DNA of 64,000 bases from Moellerella wisconsensis ATCC 35017 (GCF_001294465.1 NZ_LGAA01000003.1:62001-126000); one strand, 5' to 3'. Counted from the stretch's first letter, positions 27,155-36,818 are shown. Made by a program: numbers and translations. Notes: generated from the letters alone by a model not told the origin.

Positions 27155-27442
27155 CTAAATTATATTCATATAAAAACTAACATCTTTACTTTTTTTCTTT
27201 TCCAATAAATCATCTTTTTCTAACGATAATTCATTTTCACACAGTAAATAATTCATCGTTGTATCTAAGGCATTAGCTAAAACAAATAAACCTTCTAAGG
27301 TAATAGAACACTCTCCACGCTCATAGCGTGAGACTTGCTGTTGACTCATTCCGATAATATTAGCCAACTGAACTCCAGAAAATCCGAGCTCTTTTCTACG
27401 CAATCTAATTTTTCTACCTACATATTTATTTATATTTTTCAT
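27155..27442 (-). CDS. MrpJ-like XRE-family transcriptional regulator
   Basis: A 95-residue protein that is almost entirely one Cro/C1-type helix-turn-helix (GRKIRLRRKELGFSGVQLAN, then SQQQVSRYERG). The SQQQVSRYERG recognition helix is characteristic of MrpJ and its paralogues in Proteus, which are encoded with fimbrial operons and repress flagellar genes when fimbriae are expressed. Here it precedes the major pilin gene in the same orientation (113-base gap), unlike mrpJ, which closes its operon. Control of motility is inferred from the family, not shown here. Confidence 0.82.
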   Translation of the reverse strand: MKNINKYVGRKIRLRRKELGFSGVQLANIIGMSQQQVSRYERGECSITLEGLFVLANALDTTMNYLLCENELSLEKDDLLEKKKSKDVSFYMNII

Positions 27443-28726
27443 AATTACGTAGCCTGAGTTAATAAACTGATAAATTTAATTAAAAATAAGACGCCCCATA
27501 AAAATATAATTTATGAAAAGAAGCCTAAATAAAATAAATTTTTATTTGTATGAATATGAAATCATATTCACATGTTATTAACATTGAATTTATTTAATAT
27601 TAAAAATACCCGTCTGAATCAATTTAATTTGATTATAGATTTTAATCTTTGAATGTAAAACTGTTTATATCGATAGATTTATCATCTAATGTTAGGCCTG
27701 GACTATCAAAAATAGATCATCGATTGGGGATATCTAAAAATATACTTAGTATAAATAAAAAAGACGGTTATCTAATAAATAGACTATCCAAAGAAAAATA
27801 TAACCATTTGATAATTAATGATTTAATTTTGAGCATCAATTACTGACAGTATGGAATATATCAGGTTACTCAGGGTATTTACTTAAAAAAGGAGTAAAAA
27901 AGGAATTGAAAAAATATCTTATTGATTTATATGAATATAATTTTTATTGATGATTGATAACATTTGATGAAAACTAGCTATAAACTCTATACTACTATTA
28001 CTACTGGTAATGGTTAAAATAAAACTACGCACTTTTATTTAATTATATAAAAATTTATAGCTACTTATTTGTATAAAAGTAAAAGATAACGCTTCAATAA
28101 AGGTGATAAAAAATCAAACCCAAATAATGAGTAAAAATACGTATTAAATATAGACTTTAGGTTAGAAACCTTATTTAACGGCTTAAACAACAAATTACTT
28201 ATGCTAAATCAAAAGATTAATTTAATTTTTGAAAATCAACTGAAATTTTTTATTGTTTTATTTCAGTAAGATACAATTGTAATTATTCTTCATAAAAGAT
28301 TTCAAAATGTAAATTTGATAATCTATATGTGATTACTTTTCTATTTATCTTTAATAATAAAACAAAAAAATAACAGTTCTTCATAGATAATTTATAAATA
28401 TTTAATTCTCAATTCGATTATAATCCCATAAAACAATAATAACTCACATAAATTATATGACATAAAAAACTAATCCGCTAGACTATTTTTAATACAAGTT
28501 AAATAAGTAAAATCTTAAAAAAATGTTACATACTTATATAAAAATATAGATCGTTTCTAATAATCAATTAACTCCATAATGTTAAATATAATACATTAAA
28601 GTTAATATAATGTATCAAAATAAAAACAAAAAAATTATCCGTTAAATTTTAGTATGTTAACGAATAGTGAAACAAGAAGAGCATCAAATAAAGATGACTC
28701 ATTAGAGTAAGCCTATTAAAAGATAC
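27443..28726. other. Long AT-rich gap upstream of fimbrial operon 1
   Basis: About 1.3 kb of very AT-rich DNA. It should contain the fimbrial promoter near its left end. A frame of about 65 codons on the + strand (27649-27846, TTG start) has a faint response-regulator look around KEKYNHLIINDL but lacks a ribosome site and is not called. A perfect ribosome site AAAAAGGAG near 27886 precedes only a 14-codon frame. A possible decayed regulator. Confidence 0.35.
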
Positions 28727-28766
28727 TAAAAAGCCCCTAAACAATAATCAAATCTGTTTAGGGGCT
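28727..28766 (-). terminator. Terminator of the amino-acid permease gene
   Basis: AGCCCCTAAACA (28732-28743) pairs perfectly with TGTTTAGGGGCT (28755-28766). On the minus strand the stem is followed by TTTTT. It lies about 80 bases past the stop codon of the permease gene. Confidence 0.9.
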
Positions 28767-28843
28767 CATATATTTATCTTCTTATCATATCAATTCAGCT
28801 ATCCGCAGATATGTGTCACACAAAATATACACTTACTATAAAC

Positions 28844-30079
28844 TTATAAAGCACCATAAATTACAGAGGTAATAGACGCTAATCCACATATAACCGTAAA
28901 TATTTGAGCGAATGTCGAAGTTCTAAACTTCGCCATTGCAGGCACCTTACGCATAGCAAATACTGGTAAAATAAATAGAATTGCCGCAATCATCGGTGCT
29001 CCCATAGTTTCAATCATATCGAGAATACTTGGATTTTTAATTGCAACAAACCAGGTTGTTAGGACGATAAATATCATAGAGCCTTTTTGGATTTTACTCA
29101 CTGAAGCTGAAGAATGAGATTTAACCAGTCCCACTAAACCTTCATGCGCTCCGAGGAAGTGTCCAAAATAACTTGAAACAATTGCGGCAAAGGCAATAAT
29201 CGGGCCTAAATAAATAACAATTGGTGAGGCGTGGACATTAGCAATATAAGAAAGAACACTGATATTTTGTTCCTTTGCTGCGATCAACTGTTCAGGCGTT
29301 AATGATAAAACTACGGAGAAAACAAAGAACATTACAAAGCCTGTCAGCATCATCGCAGCTCCGCCAGTGATCATATCAGTTTTAATCACCGCTTGATCGC
29401 CAAACATTTGACGATGATCTTTTGTAAACTGACTAATAATCGGGCTGTGATTAAATGAGAATACAATTAATGGAATAGCCATCCAGACAATAACAGGTAA
29501 TGTGCTCCAATCAGGTGTCACTTCCACCATCGAAGTATTCCATTCAGGAATGAGGTACAAAGACAATGCTAATAGAATAAAAACTAATGGATAAACCATC
29601 ATAGAGGTAACTTTCAGCATTAACTCGCGACCAAAAATAACCCCAGCTGTCATCGCTGAGATTAACACACCAGATAACAACCAGCGAGGTAATGGGTCTA
29701 AACCAACTTGGTTAACTAAAAATGAATCAACGGTATTAGTGATCCCTACACCATAGATTAATACGATAGGATAAATAGCAAAGAAATAAGCAAATGTGAT
29801 GATATTTGCTCCAACTTTACCAAAATGCTCTTCCACAGTATCAGTAATATCTGCATTAGAATTTTTAGCAGATAATACAAATCTAGCCAATCCTTTATGC
29901 GCCAACCAAATCATCGGTGTAGCCAGCAAAGCCAAAATAACTAACGGCCAAAAACCACCTGCTCCCGCTTTAATAGGTAAGAAAAGTACACCCGCACCAA
30001 CAGCGGTTCCAAAGAGAGACAGTACCCATGTAAAATCCTGATAAGTCCACTTCTTTACTGGCTTATTTATCGTTTTCAT
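28844..30079 (-). CDS. HAAAP-family amino-acid permease, SdaC-like (serine/threonine)
   Basis: A 411-residue protein with about eleven membrane helices. The N-terminal segment LFGTAVGAGVLFLPIKAGAGG matches the hydroxy/aromatic amino-acid permease family, and VFSFNHSPIISQF and VVLSLTPEQLIAAKEQNISV agree closely with the serine transporter SdaC, more than with TdcC or TyrP. It would import serine with protons or sodium. It has its own terminator and no neighbour in the same pathway (no sdaA/sdaB here). Substrate is inferred from similarity. Confidence 0.85.
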   Translation of the reverse strand: MKTINKPVKKWTYQDFTWVLSLFGTAVGAGVLFLPIKAGAGGFWPLVILALLATPMIWLAHKGLARFVLSAKNSNADITDTVEEHFGKVGANIITFAYFFAIYPIVLIYGVGITNTVDSFLVNQVGLDPLPRWLLSGVLISAMTAGVIFGRELMLKVTSMMVYPLVFILLALSLYLIPEWNTSMVEVTPDWSTLPVIVWMAIPLIVFSFNHSPIISQFTKDHRQMFGDQAVIKTDMITGGAAMMLTGFVMFFVFSVVLSLTPEQLIAAKEQNISVLSYIANVHASPIVIYLGPIIAFAAIVSSYFGHFLGAHEGLVGLVKSHSSASVSKIQKGSMIFIVLTTWFVAIKNPSILDMIETMGAPMIAAILFILPVFAMRKVPAMAKFRTSTFAQIFTVICGLASITSVIYGAL

Positions 30080-30400
30080 ATCGCTCTATATTAATATTAG
30101 TTTAGGTTCTAAAAAAGATTGGGCGATTCTGCAACAATTCGAATCAATAGCACAGATAAATATGAATATTTATAATAGATTTCTGGCTTAGCTCTCAAAA
30201 ATATATTAATAGTAATCTTTTCGAAAAAAATATAACAGATTGTATTTTTTATAGTTTATAATTTTTTGCTATTATTTAATCCAAAAGTTAAATCAATTGA
30301 TTAATTAATTTCTAATAATAATCAATATAAACAGCTATTTTAAATTTTTTTATAAAATACCATCTCTAACTCAATAAAAAAGAATAAACAGATAAATAAT
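30080..30400. other. Gap upstream of the permease gene
   Basis: AT-rich, with the permease promoter presumably at the left. No gene or clear operator seen. Confidence 0.5.
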
Positions 30401-30436
30401 CGTAAAAAAATGATACCAACGAATTGGCATCATTTT
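30401..30436 (-). terminator. Terminator of the siderophore transporter operon
   Basis: AAATGATACCAA (30408-30419) and TTGGCATCATTT (30424-30435) form a 12-bp stem with one mismatch, flanked on the minus strand by a T-run. It ends 15 bases before the ATPase stop codon region, as expected for the operon end. Confidence 0.85.
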
Positions 30437-30450
30437 TAGATGCTCTAAAT

Positions 30451-31206
30451 TTAATAATACAATGCAATCAAATCATTATTTAATTCCCTGACATCGACGG
30501 GAGTATCGAAAATATCTTCAATAATCTCAGACTTCATGATCTGTCTTGGCGTACCGTGGTAAGATAATTTCCCTGATTTCATGGCGATAATTTGGTCAGA
30601 ATATACTGAGGCAAAATTAATATCATGAATAACCAAAATAATTGTTTTACCTAACTCGTCAGCTGCTCGACGTAATAATTTCATCATTATCACCGCATGC
30701 TTCATATCAAGATTATTAAGAGGCTCATCTAAGAGAACATATTGCGTATTCTGACAAAGCACCATGGCCACATATGCACGCTGGCGCTGTCCACCAGATA
30801 ACTCATCTAAATAGCGATATCGTAGTTCGGTCAAATTTAAAAATGACAGTGATTCATCAATTTTTTGTTTATCTTCAATATTTAAACGACCTTTGGTATA
30901 CGGATAACGCCCAAATCCAACTAATTCTTCAACGGTTAAACGGCTAGCAAATTGATTTTCTTGACGTAATACGGACAAACAAGTCGCTAATTTATCACTG
31001 GCCGTGGTAACTACATCAAAGTCATTAACTTTAACAAAGCCAGCATCTGCCATTAATAAACGGCCAATAATCGATAATAACGTTGATTTCCCTGCCCCAT
31101 TCGGACCAATAATAGAAGTGATCCCTCCCTTTTTAATCGTCGTAGTGATGTTATCTAAGACTTTAGTATCTTGATAACTTTTCGATATCTGATTAATTTC
31201 AATCAT
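30451..31206 (-). CDS. Iron-siderophore ABC transporter ATPase (CeuD/VctC-like)
   Basis: A 251-residue ATPase with Walker A GPNGAGKST, signature LSGGQRQRAYVAM, Walker B YVLLDEPLNNLD and a switch His (LVIHDINFA). It belongs to the FepC/FhuC-type ATPases that drive import of ferric siderophores across the inner membrane. It is the last gene of a four-gene operon, one base after the permease before it, and is followed by a terminator. Confidence 0.92.
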   Translation of the reverse strand: MIEINQISKSYQDTKVLDNITTTIKKGGITSIIGPNGAGKSTLLSIIGRLLMADAGFVKVNDFDVVTTASDKLATCLSVLRQENQFASRLTVEELVGFGRYPYTKGRLNIEDKQKIDESLSFLNLTELRYRYLDELSGGQRQRAYVAMVLCQNTQYVLLDEPLNNLDMKHAVIMMKLLRRAADELGKTIILVIHDINFASVYSDQIIAMKSGKLSYHGTPRQIMKSEIIEDIFDTPVDVRELNNDLIALYY

Positions 31207-31207
31207 A

Positions 31208-32191
31208 CTAAAACCTTTTTAATACCATATAGATAAAGAATATCCCACCGATAAACTCAATAACTACCGATAAGGTTCCTGCCATATGTAGACCATATTC
31301 AAGAATTAACTGACCGCCAATTAACGCAATAACGCCCAATAAAAAAGACACAGGAAGAAGATATCGATGCTGACTACTGCCGCTAATAAAATAGGCTAAA
31401 TTAGCAACCATAAGACCAAGAAACGTTAATGGCCCCACCAAGGCAGTAGAAATAGCAACTAAAATAGAAATGAGTAATAAAATAACTGTAATTTGTTGCC
31501 GATAATTGATGCCTAAATTAATTGCGTTAGCCTGCCCCAATGCCAAAACATCAAAGCAATAGCGCATCCGCCATAATAAAACACCTACCACTATGGTAAT
31601 GATCAACGTAAATAAAATGAGCTCAGGCGCTGCTCGCGTAAAAGTAGCAAACATACGACCTTGTAAAATTGAAAACTCATTCGGATCCATCAAACGCTGC
31701 AACAACGTTGCAGTACTACGAAATAATGTTCCGAGGATAATTCCTATCATTAGTACCATGTTGATATTTAATTTTGCTGAAATAAATAACCAGCGATATA
31801 ACAATACGGAGAACAAAACTAATAATGAAGATTCGAGCATAAACTTACCGATATTCAGCGCCCATGAAGCTGAGAAGCTGTCGGTATAAAAAATAAATAC
31901 AGTTTGCAATAAAACAAATAAAGCCTCTAATCCCATAATAGAAGGCGTTAATATTTTATTATTAGCTATAGTCTGAAACAATACTGTCGACACTCCAGAA
32001 GCAAAAGCCACCAAGATCATCGTTAATACAATATATCCACGATGTGGCAAAATATAAGCTAAATTATTGCCCAGATTAATGGTCATAAAAAGGACTATCG
32101 CCACTATCGCACAAACCAATAAGATGCCTATCCGCTGCTTTGGACTAATATTTTTTTTATGAAATACAGCTAATATATTAACTTTTTGCAT
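31208..32191 (-). CDS. Iron-siderophore ABC transporter permease (second, CeuC/VctG-like)
   Basis: A 327-residue permease of the FecCD/BtuC family with about nine to ten helices and the family motif around GPLTFLGLMVANLAYFISGS. It overlaps the preceding permease gene by 14 bases. It would form the channel as a heterodimer with the other permease. Length is normal. Confidence 0.9.
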   Translation of the reverse strand: MQKVNILAVFHKKNISPKQRIGILLVCAIVAIVLFMTINLGNNLAYILPHRGYIVLTMILVAFASGVSTVLFQTIANNKILTPSIMGLEALFVLLQTVFIFYTDSFSASWALNIGKFMLESSLLVLFSVLLYRWLFISAKLNINMVLMIGIILGTLFRSTATLLQRLMDPNEFSILQGRMFATFTRAAPELILFTLIITIVVGVLLWRMRYCFDVLALGQANAINLGINYRQQITVILLLISILVAISTALVGPLTFLGLMVANLAYFISGSSQHRYLLPVSFLLGVIALIGGQLILEYGLHMAGTLSVVIEFIGGIFFIYMVLKRF

Positions 32192-33140
32192 GACGTTGTT
32201 GCTTTAATAATAAGAAGAGAAAAATAACCGCGCCTAAAGCACCAAGAATAACACTGGCAGGGATCTCAAATGGATAGCGAACTAGACGACCAATAATATC
32301 GCACAGCAGTACTAGGCCTCCCCCCGCCAGGCAAATCCATGGCAACGTTTTGCGTATATTATCGCCCATCACTAAGCTAATCAGATTAGGAACAATCAGA
32401 CCTAAGAAAGGTAAGGCGCCAACAACTACCACCACAACACCACTAATTAAGGCTATAATAGATAATCCAATAGTCATCACCTTACGGTAATTCAGGCCTA
32501 CATTAATGGCGAATTCACGCCCCATTCCAGCAACAGTAAAACTATCCGCAATCCAACAAGCGATTAAGGTAAGCAACCCAACCAACCATAATAATTCGTA
32601 TCGACCTTGCAAAATACTGGAAAAATCACCGCTCATCCAAGCGCCAAGAGATTGTAATAAATCAAAATAAAAAGCTGTAAATAACGTCAACGCACTAATC
32701 ACCGCACCTAACATAATTCCCACTAACGGAACAATTAACGCTGATTTTAAAATGACGCGACGCAATAACAGCATAAATAACATAGTGCCCATTAAAGCAA
32801 ACAGACTGGCCACTATCATCTTGGTCATAATACTGGCCGCAGGAAATAGTACCATCACCAATAATAACCCTAAGCTGGCAGATTGTGTGGTTCCAGCTAA
32901 AGAGGGTTCAACAAACCTATTTTGGGTCAATAGCTGCATGATCAACCCAGCAACACTCATAGCACTACCGGCTAAGATCAAAGACACAGTTCGGGGGATA
33001 CGGCTGATAAAAAAGATATCCTGCATTTCAGGATCAGTAAATAGATCAACGGGTGAAACATCACCCGCTCCTATAAATAAACTTATCAGCGCTAATATTA
33101 ATAGGCCAATAATGCCAAAAAATAAATAAAACGTTTTCAT
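32178..33140 (-). CDS. Iron-siderophore ABC transporter permease (first, CeuB/VctD-like)
   Basis: A 320-residue FecCD-family permease (GSAMSVAGLIMQLLTQNRFVEP and GALPFLGLIVPNLIS motifs). It starts 9 bases after the binding-protein gene. With its partner it carries the ferric siderophore delivered by the lipoprotein. The pair of separate permeases plus ATPase plus lipoprotein is the layout of catecholate-type importers such as ceuBCDE and vctPDGC. Confidence 0.9.
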   Translation of the reverse strand: MKTFYLFFGIIGLLILALISLFIGAGDVSPVDLFTDPEMQDIFFISRIPRTVSLILAGSAMSVAGLIMQLLTQNRFVEPSLAGTTQSASLGLLLVMVLFPAASIMTKMIVASLFALMGTMLFMLLLRRVILKSALIVPLVGIMLGAVISALTLFTAFYFDLLQSLGAWMSGDFSSILQGRYELLWLVGLLTLIACWIADSFTVAGMGREFAINVGLNYRKVMTIGLSIIALISGVVVVVVGALPFLGLIVPNLISLVMGDNIRKTLPWICLAGGGLVLLCDIIGRLVRYPFEIPASVILGALGAVIFLFLLLKQQRHAKS

Positions 33141-33149
33141 AAGCTTATT

Positions 33150-34109
33150 TTATTTATTTCGCTCTAATGCGTTATTAATATCATCCATCAATTGAGAATA
33201 AGTCTGTACTCCACCCGCAATATAAACTGCCGTTGGATCTAAATAAACGACTTGATCGTTCTTCCAAGCAGAGGTTTTTCTCACTAATGCATTATCTAGA
33301 ATTTGCTGTGCAGGCTGAGCTTCAGATCGACCTATTGCACTATCACGGTCTATCACAAACAACCAATCTGGATTTAATTTTAGTAGTAGTTCGGCATTCA
33401 CTATATTTCCATGCGTTCCTGTTTCAGCAAATACATATGCAGGTTCGAATCCTAATTCATCAAATAAAAATCCAAAGCGTGAACCCGGGCCATAGGCTGA
33501 AATTTTGCCACCACTGACCAAGATCACCATCGCCTTACCCGCATTAGGCGTTTTTTGTTTTATAGTGTTTATTTTTGCATTAAATGCATTTATAACGTCT
33601 TCTGCTTGTTTCTCTTTACCAAAAATCATGCCTAACTGTGTTGTACGCTCAGTCAAACTCTTGACGAAATTTTTATTATCGATATCCATGGATATGGTCG
33701 GTGCTACACCACTTAATTTATCGTACGCATCACGCGAACGGCCGCCACCCAGAATTAGATCTGGTTGTGCATTACTCAGTGTTTCGTATGCTGGCTCAAA
33801 CAATGTACCCGCATTAATATAATCACTGGTGGTATATTGAGATAAAAATTGAGGTAATCGTACGTTAGTTTGTGGAATGCCAGCCACCGGCGCACCTAAT
33901 GCATCCATGATATCCAATGTTTCCATATTCATTACTATCACTTTTTTAGGATGACGAGGGATCTCTGTTTTACCCTGTGCATGTTCGATAGTGATTACCT
34001 GTTTCTCTGCCGCTGGGGCAGTTTCTATAGCATTTTTAGGATCGTCACAACCGGTCAATATCCAAGCTGATAGCAATATAAAACCTGAAACTAATGATTT
34101 GGCGAACAT
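33150..34109 (-). CDS. Iron-siderophore binding lipoprotein (CeuE/VctP-like)
   Basis: A 319-residue substrate-binding lipoprotein. The signal sequence ends in the lipobox ILTGC (Cys21), and the mature part is a cluster-A type fold (KVIVMNMETLDIMDALGAP, then LSNAQPDLILGGGRSRDAYDKL). It binds a ferric siderophore in the periplasm; sequence style points to the catecholate-binding CeuE/FatB/VctP group. It is the first gene of the operon, with a Fur-box-like palindrome about 30 bases upstream. Siderophore identity is not determinable here. Confidence 0.9.
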   Translation of the reverse strand: MFAKSLVSGFILLSAWILTGCDDPKNAIETAPAAEKQVITIEHAQGKTEIPRHPKKVIVMNMETLDIMDALGAPVAGIPQTNVRLPQFLSQYTTSDYINAGTLFEPAYETLSNAQPDLILGGGRSRDAYDKLSGVAPTISMDIDNKNFVKSLTERTTQLGMIFGKEKQAEDVINAFNAKINTIKQKTPNAGKAMVILVSGGKISAYGPGSRFGFLFDELGFEPAYVFAETGTHGNIVNAELLLKLNPDWLFVIDRDSAIGRSEAQPAQQILDNALVRKTSAWKNDQVVYLDPTAVYIAGGVQTYSQLMDDINNALERNK

Positions 34110-34138
34110 CTGATTTCCTCAATCTATCTTGACATACC

Positions 34139-34154
34139 GATAATAAAAATTATC
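34139..34154. promoter_or_regulatory. Fur-box-like palindrome
   Basis: GATAATAAAAATTATC is a palindrome close to the Fur consensus GATAATGATAATCATTATC, located 30 bases before the first gene of the siderophore importer. Iron repression of the operon is therefore likely. The remaining gap up to 34584 shows no gene. Confidence 0.65.
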
Positions 34155-34584
34155 AACGGTTTCATGGTTAAAACAGCTGAGTGACTTATATTTTATCTGC
34201 ATCTATCTAAGCCACTTGAGTAACAAGTGTTCAGTTGACCAAACCACAATGCGATGACTTAAAAAGAGCTGATACTCAATATTCAATAGCTATGAGCGGT
34301 AAGCTATAAGTGGATTTCTATAACCATTCTCATCAGTCATCTAGAAATCATTGTCGGTCATTTGAACTATGCATAGCGTATATTACCTTTTAGTTATCAC
34401 AAATGATATTAATTTACATTTGCATTCAATTCGATTGAGGTAAAAATAAACAACTACATCTATAGACTAATAGCTAGATAGTAGGCTAATACACCTATGT
34501 TCAGCTACTATGCTTAGCCCTCTAATTTATGCAATGATTAACGTAATAATAAGGCTTAACGAATAAGCCTATGATCTCTCAGGC

Positions 34585-35871
34585 CTAAACTACTAATGTC
34601 TCGGTTCGCATCAGCCATTCATAATTTCCAAAAACCTCGCGCTGAGTTAACCAGCGAGATAACATATCTAATAACAACATTACACTGACGTCTTGCTGAG
34701 TTTTCTTGCTGTGGTTTTGTGGCATATAACGCACTTGCTGCGCATACGCTTTTTCCGGAGTATATAGCGCCAATGATAAGCATCCATGAGCATAATCGCC
34801 GATGGCTAAACCAATACTAGCATGATGATTAATAGCAATATTCTGAGCTCGAGCCAATAACATTAATAACTGTGATTCTTGACAAGCTTTTTTATCCTTA
34901 ATCATCACGTCACTATTGATAGAACCTTTTTGCTCGCTATAGTTATAAACTCCATCTTGATCGCTAATATCCTCCCCAATAATCTCTCCACCTTTAAAAG
35001 GAACCGCAGCCGATTTTAACGTCCAACTCAGTAATCCTTGGCTAAAATATTCACTTACCGCCACCTGCAATTGCTGGCTTATAAGCATGTGACCAATAAC
35101 TGAGGCTAATCCTTCTGTACCTTCAAATACACAGTTATCACCAACCTCAGCTTTAATCTTCTGCCAAATTTTTTTCATCTCTTGTTGTTGTACTGCCGGT
35201 CCAGTGAGTTTCAATTCAATGATAGGCGCAGAGGAGCGATAGCCCATAACACAATCTGTTGGCAGAGTTAAACTATCAAATTGCTGCGCTAAACTACTTT
35301 CACTGCGCCCAAAGCAAGTGAGTCGTAAACATACCGGTGGTTCAGGTAATATATAACGCCGACGTAAACGCGGTATGATCTGTTCTGTGACCATCACCTT
35401 AAACTCAGAAGGAACACCGGGCGTAAAAAATAGCCAACAATCATTAATCAATAAACAAAAACCACAAGCTGTACCCACAGGATTATCAATTAATTCAGCG
35501 TGTTGTGGTAGCATTGCCTGCTTACGATTGCTTTCTGCCATCGTTCTCCCACGGGAAGTGAAATAATCCTCCATTATCGTAATCCACTCTTGATGTTCAA
35601 TGAGAGGCACACCAGCAGCGGTAGCCGCCGCTAAGGCACTCAAGTCATCACTTGTTGGCCCAAGCCCACCATTGATAATTAGTACATCTGCATGATAACT
35701 ACGCTCAAGCAATACACGAACTAAGCTGTCTAAACTGTCACCTACTGTTGTTCTACTGCTTAAAGGGATCCCCTGCTGAAAAAAACAGTCTGCTAGCCAA
35801 GCGGCATTGGTATCAATGATTTGTCCATGCAGCACTTCATCTCCGGTACTTAACATTTCGATCACGAGCAT
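34585..35871 (-). CDS. yfaY: CinA-family protein, YfaY-like, with degenerate C-terminal domain
   Basis: A 428-residue protein. The N-terminal MoaB/MogA-like domain is well conserved (STGDEVLHGQIIDTNAAWLA, NGGLGPTSDDLSALA, FTPGVPSEF), as in CinA and YfaY. The C-terminal domain corresponds to the PncC nicotinamide-mononucleotide deamidase, but its active-site SxTGG-type motif reads VSEYFSQGLLSW, so that activity is probably lost, as reported for YfaY. Start ATG behind AGGAG. It stands alone between a siderophore operon and a toxin-like gene. The actual biochemical role is uncertain. Confidence 0.82.
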   Translation of the reverse strand: MLVIEMLSTGDEVLHGQIIDTNAAWLADCFFQQGIPLSSRTTVGDSLDSLVRVLLERSYHADVLIINGGLGPTSDDLSALAAATAAGVPLIEHQEWITIMEDYFTSRGRTMAESNRKQAMLPQHAELIDNPVGTACGFCLLINDCWLFFTPGVPSEFKVMVTEQIIPRLRRRYILPEPPVCLRLTCFGRSESSLAQQFDSLTLPTDCVMGYRSSAPIIELKLTGPAVQQQEMKKIWQKIKAEVGDNCVFEGTEGLASVIGHMLISQQLQVAVSEYFSQGLLSWTLKSAAVPFKGGEIIGEDISDQDGVYNYSEQKGSINSDVMIKDKKACQESQLLMLLARAQNIAINHHASIGLAIGDYAHGCLSLALYTPEKAYAQQVRYMPQNHSKKTQQDVSVMLLLDMLSRWLTQREVFGNYEWLMRTETLVV

Positions 35872-36296
35872 AGAGTAACTCCTATTGATTTATATTATCT
35901 GACCTATAATAAGCTATCTTATTATCATGCTCTCTAAAATAAAAATGTAGTTAATTTATATTTATTATTTTTCCGTTCTCCAATTAGGATATTAATATTT
36001 TTATACTTTTAATAAATTAAATAATTGCATCTATTGTGAGTGTTCCCGCAAAAATAAAATCAGTTACATATATTTAACTTTTTATTTGGGAACAAAAGCA
36101 AGAATAAAACAAAAACATGATTTATAATATTATTTTAGTTATATACTAACAATGAAAAATAATTATAAATGAAGATAAAATAATTATAAATTCAATAGAA
36201 TCAATATATGCATCAAATAATAAATATAATTAACACGCATAAATAGAACAATAAGATAAACTCATTTAGTCACATTATTTATAAGAGAAAAATGCC
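35872..36296. other. AT-rich gap upstream of symE-like gene
   Basis: Over 400 bases of AT-rich DNA with divergent promoters presumably at both ends. No operator, including a LexA box expected for symE, was recognised by eye. Confidence 0.4.
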
Positions 36297-36509
36297 ATGA
36301 ATAAAATAGATTTAACCATAGAGGAACTTTCATCCAAACAGCGGCACTATAAAATAGGCTATCTACCTAATCAAGGTGAACCGAATAAAAAGCCTCAACT
36401 AATTCTAAGCGGAAAATGGTTAGCTACCTTAGGTTTTACTATTGGTACCCCCATAAAGATAAGCTTAGAAATGGGCCAATTAATTATTCAACGAGTTGAA
36501 TTAGAGTAA
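36297..36509 (+). CDS. symE: SymE-like toxin (type I toxin-antitoxin family)
   Basis: A 70-residue protein with the SymE core: KIGYLPNQGEPNKKPQL, then LSGKWLATLGFTIGTPIKI and a hydrophobic end. SymE has an AbrB-like fold and in E. coli acts on RNA and nucleoid structure; it is silenced by the antisense RNA SymR that overlaps its 5' end. No antisense promoter was identified here, although one would lie on the minus strand near 36290-36380. The protein is shorter than E. coli SymE (113 residues), so this may be a compact variant. Confidence 0.8.
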   Translation: MNKIDLTIEELSSKQRHYKIGYLPNQGEPNKKPQLILSGKWLATLGFTIGTPIKISLEMGQLIIQRVELE

Positions 36510-36752
36510 ATATCAAATTAATATCCTGATTCTATTTTATAGAGTAATAATTACTAAATATTTATATTCAAATAATGAGTTAAATAACTAGTAGATTAAT
36601 TTTCTTTGTTATCAGAAGTAGTTACTAGCAGTATAAATGAATATAGTTATACTTCCTATACAATGTGTTGGTTTAACTCAATGAATAGTTCTATTTAGAC
36701 TAGCTCAGACAGCACCTGCCTAGTTAGGCTAAATTATATACTATTATAAGTT

Positions 36753-36818
36753 GGCGCTTAATACTATTAATTCTAAGAAGCTAACATCTGATTAGTCGAA
36801 TGCTTATAATTAAGCGCC
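36753..36818. repeat. Inverted repeat downstream of symE
   Basis: GGCGCTTAAT (36753-36762) and ATTAAGCGCC (36809-36818) are perfect inverted copies 46 bases apart, followed by TATTTATT. It may be a terminator-like structure or the termini of a small decayed element. The rest of 36510-37186 shows no gene. Confidence 0.45.

Noticed and set aside
27649-27846. 65-codon + strand frame in the AT-rich gap
   Set aside because: TTG start without a ribosome site; the resemblance to a receiver domain is faint. Kept only as a note on the gap.
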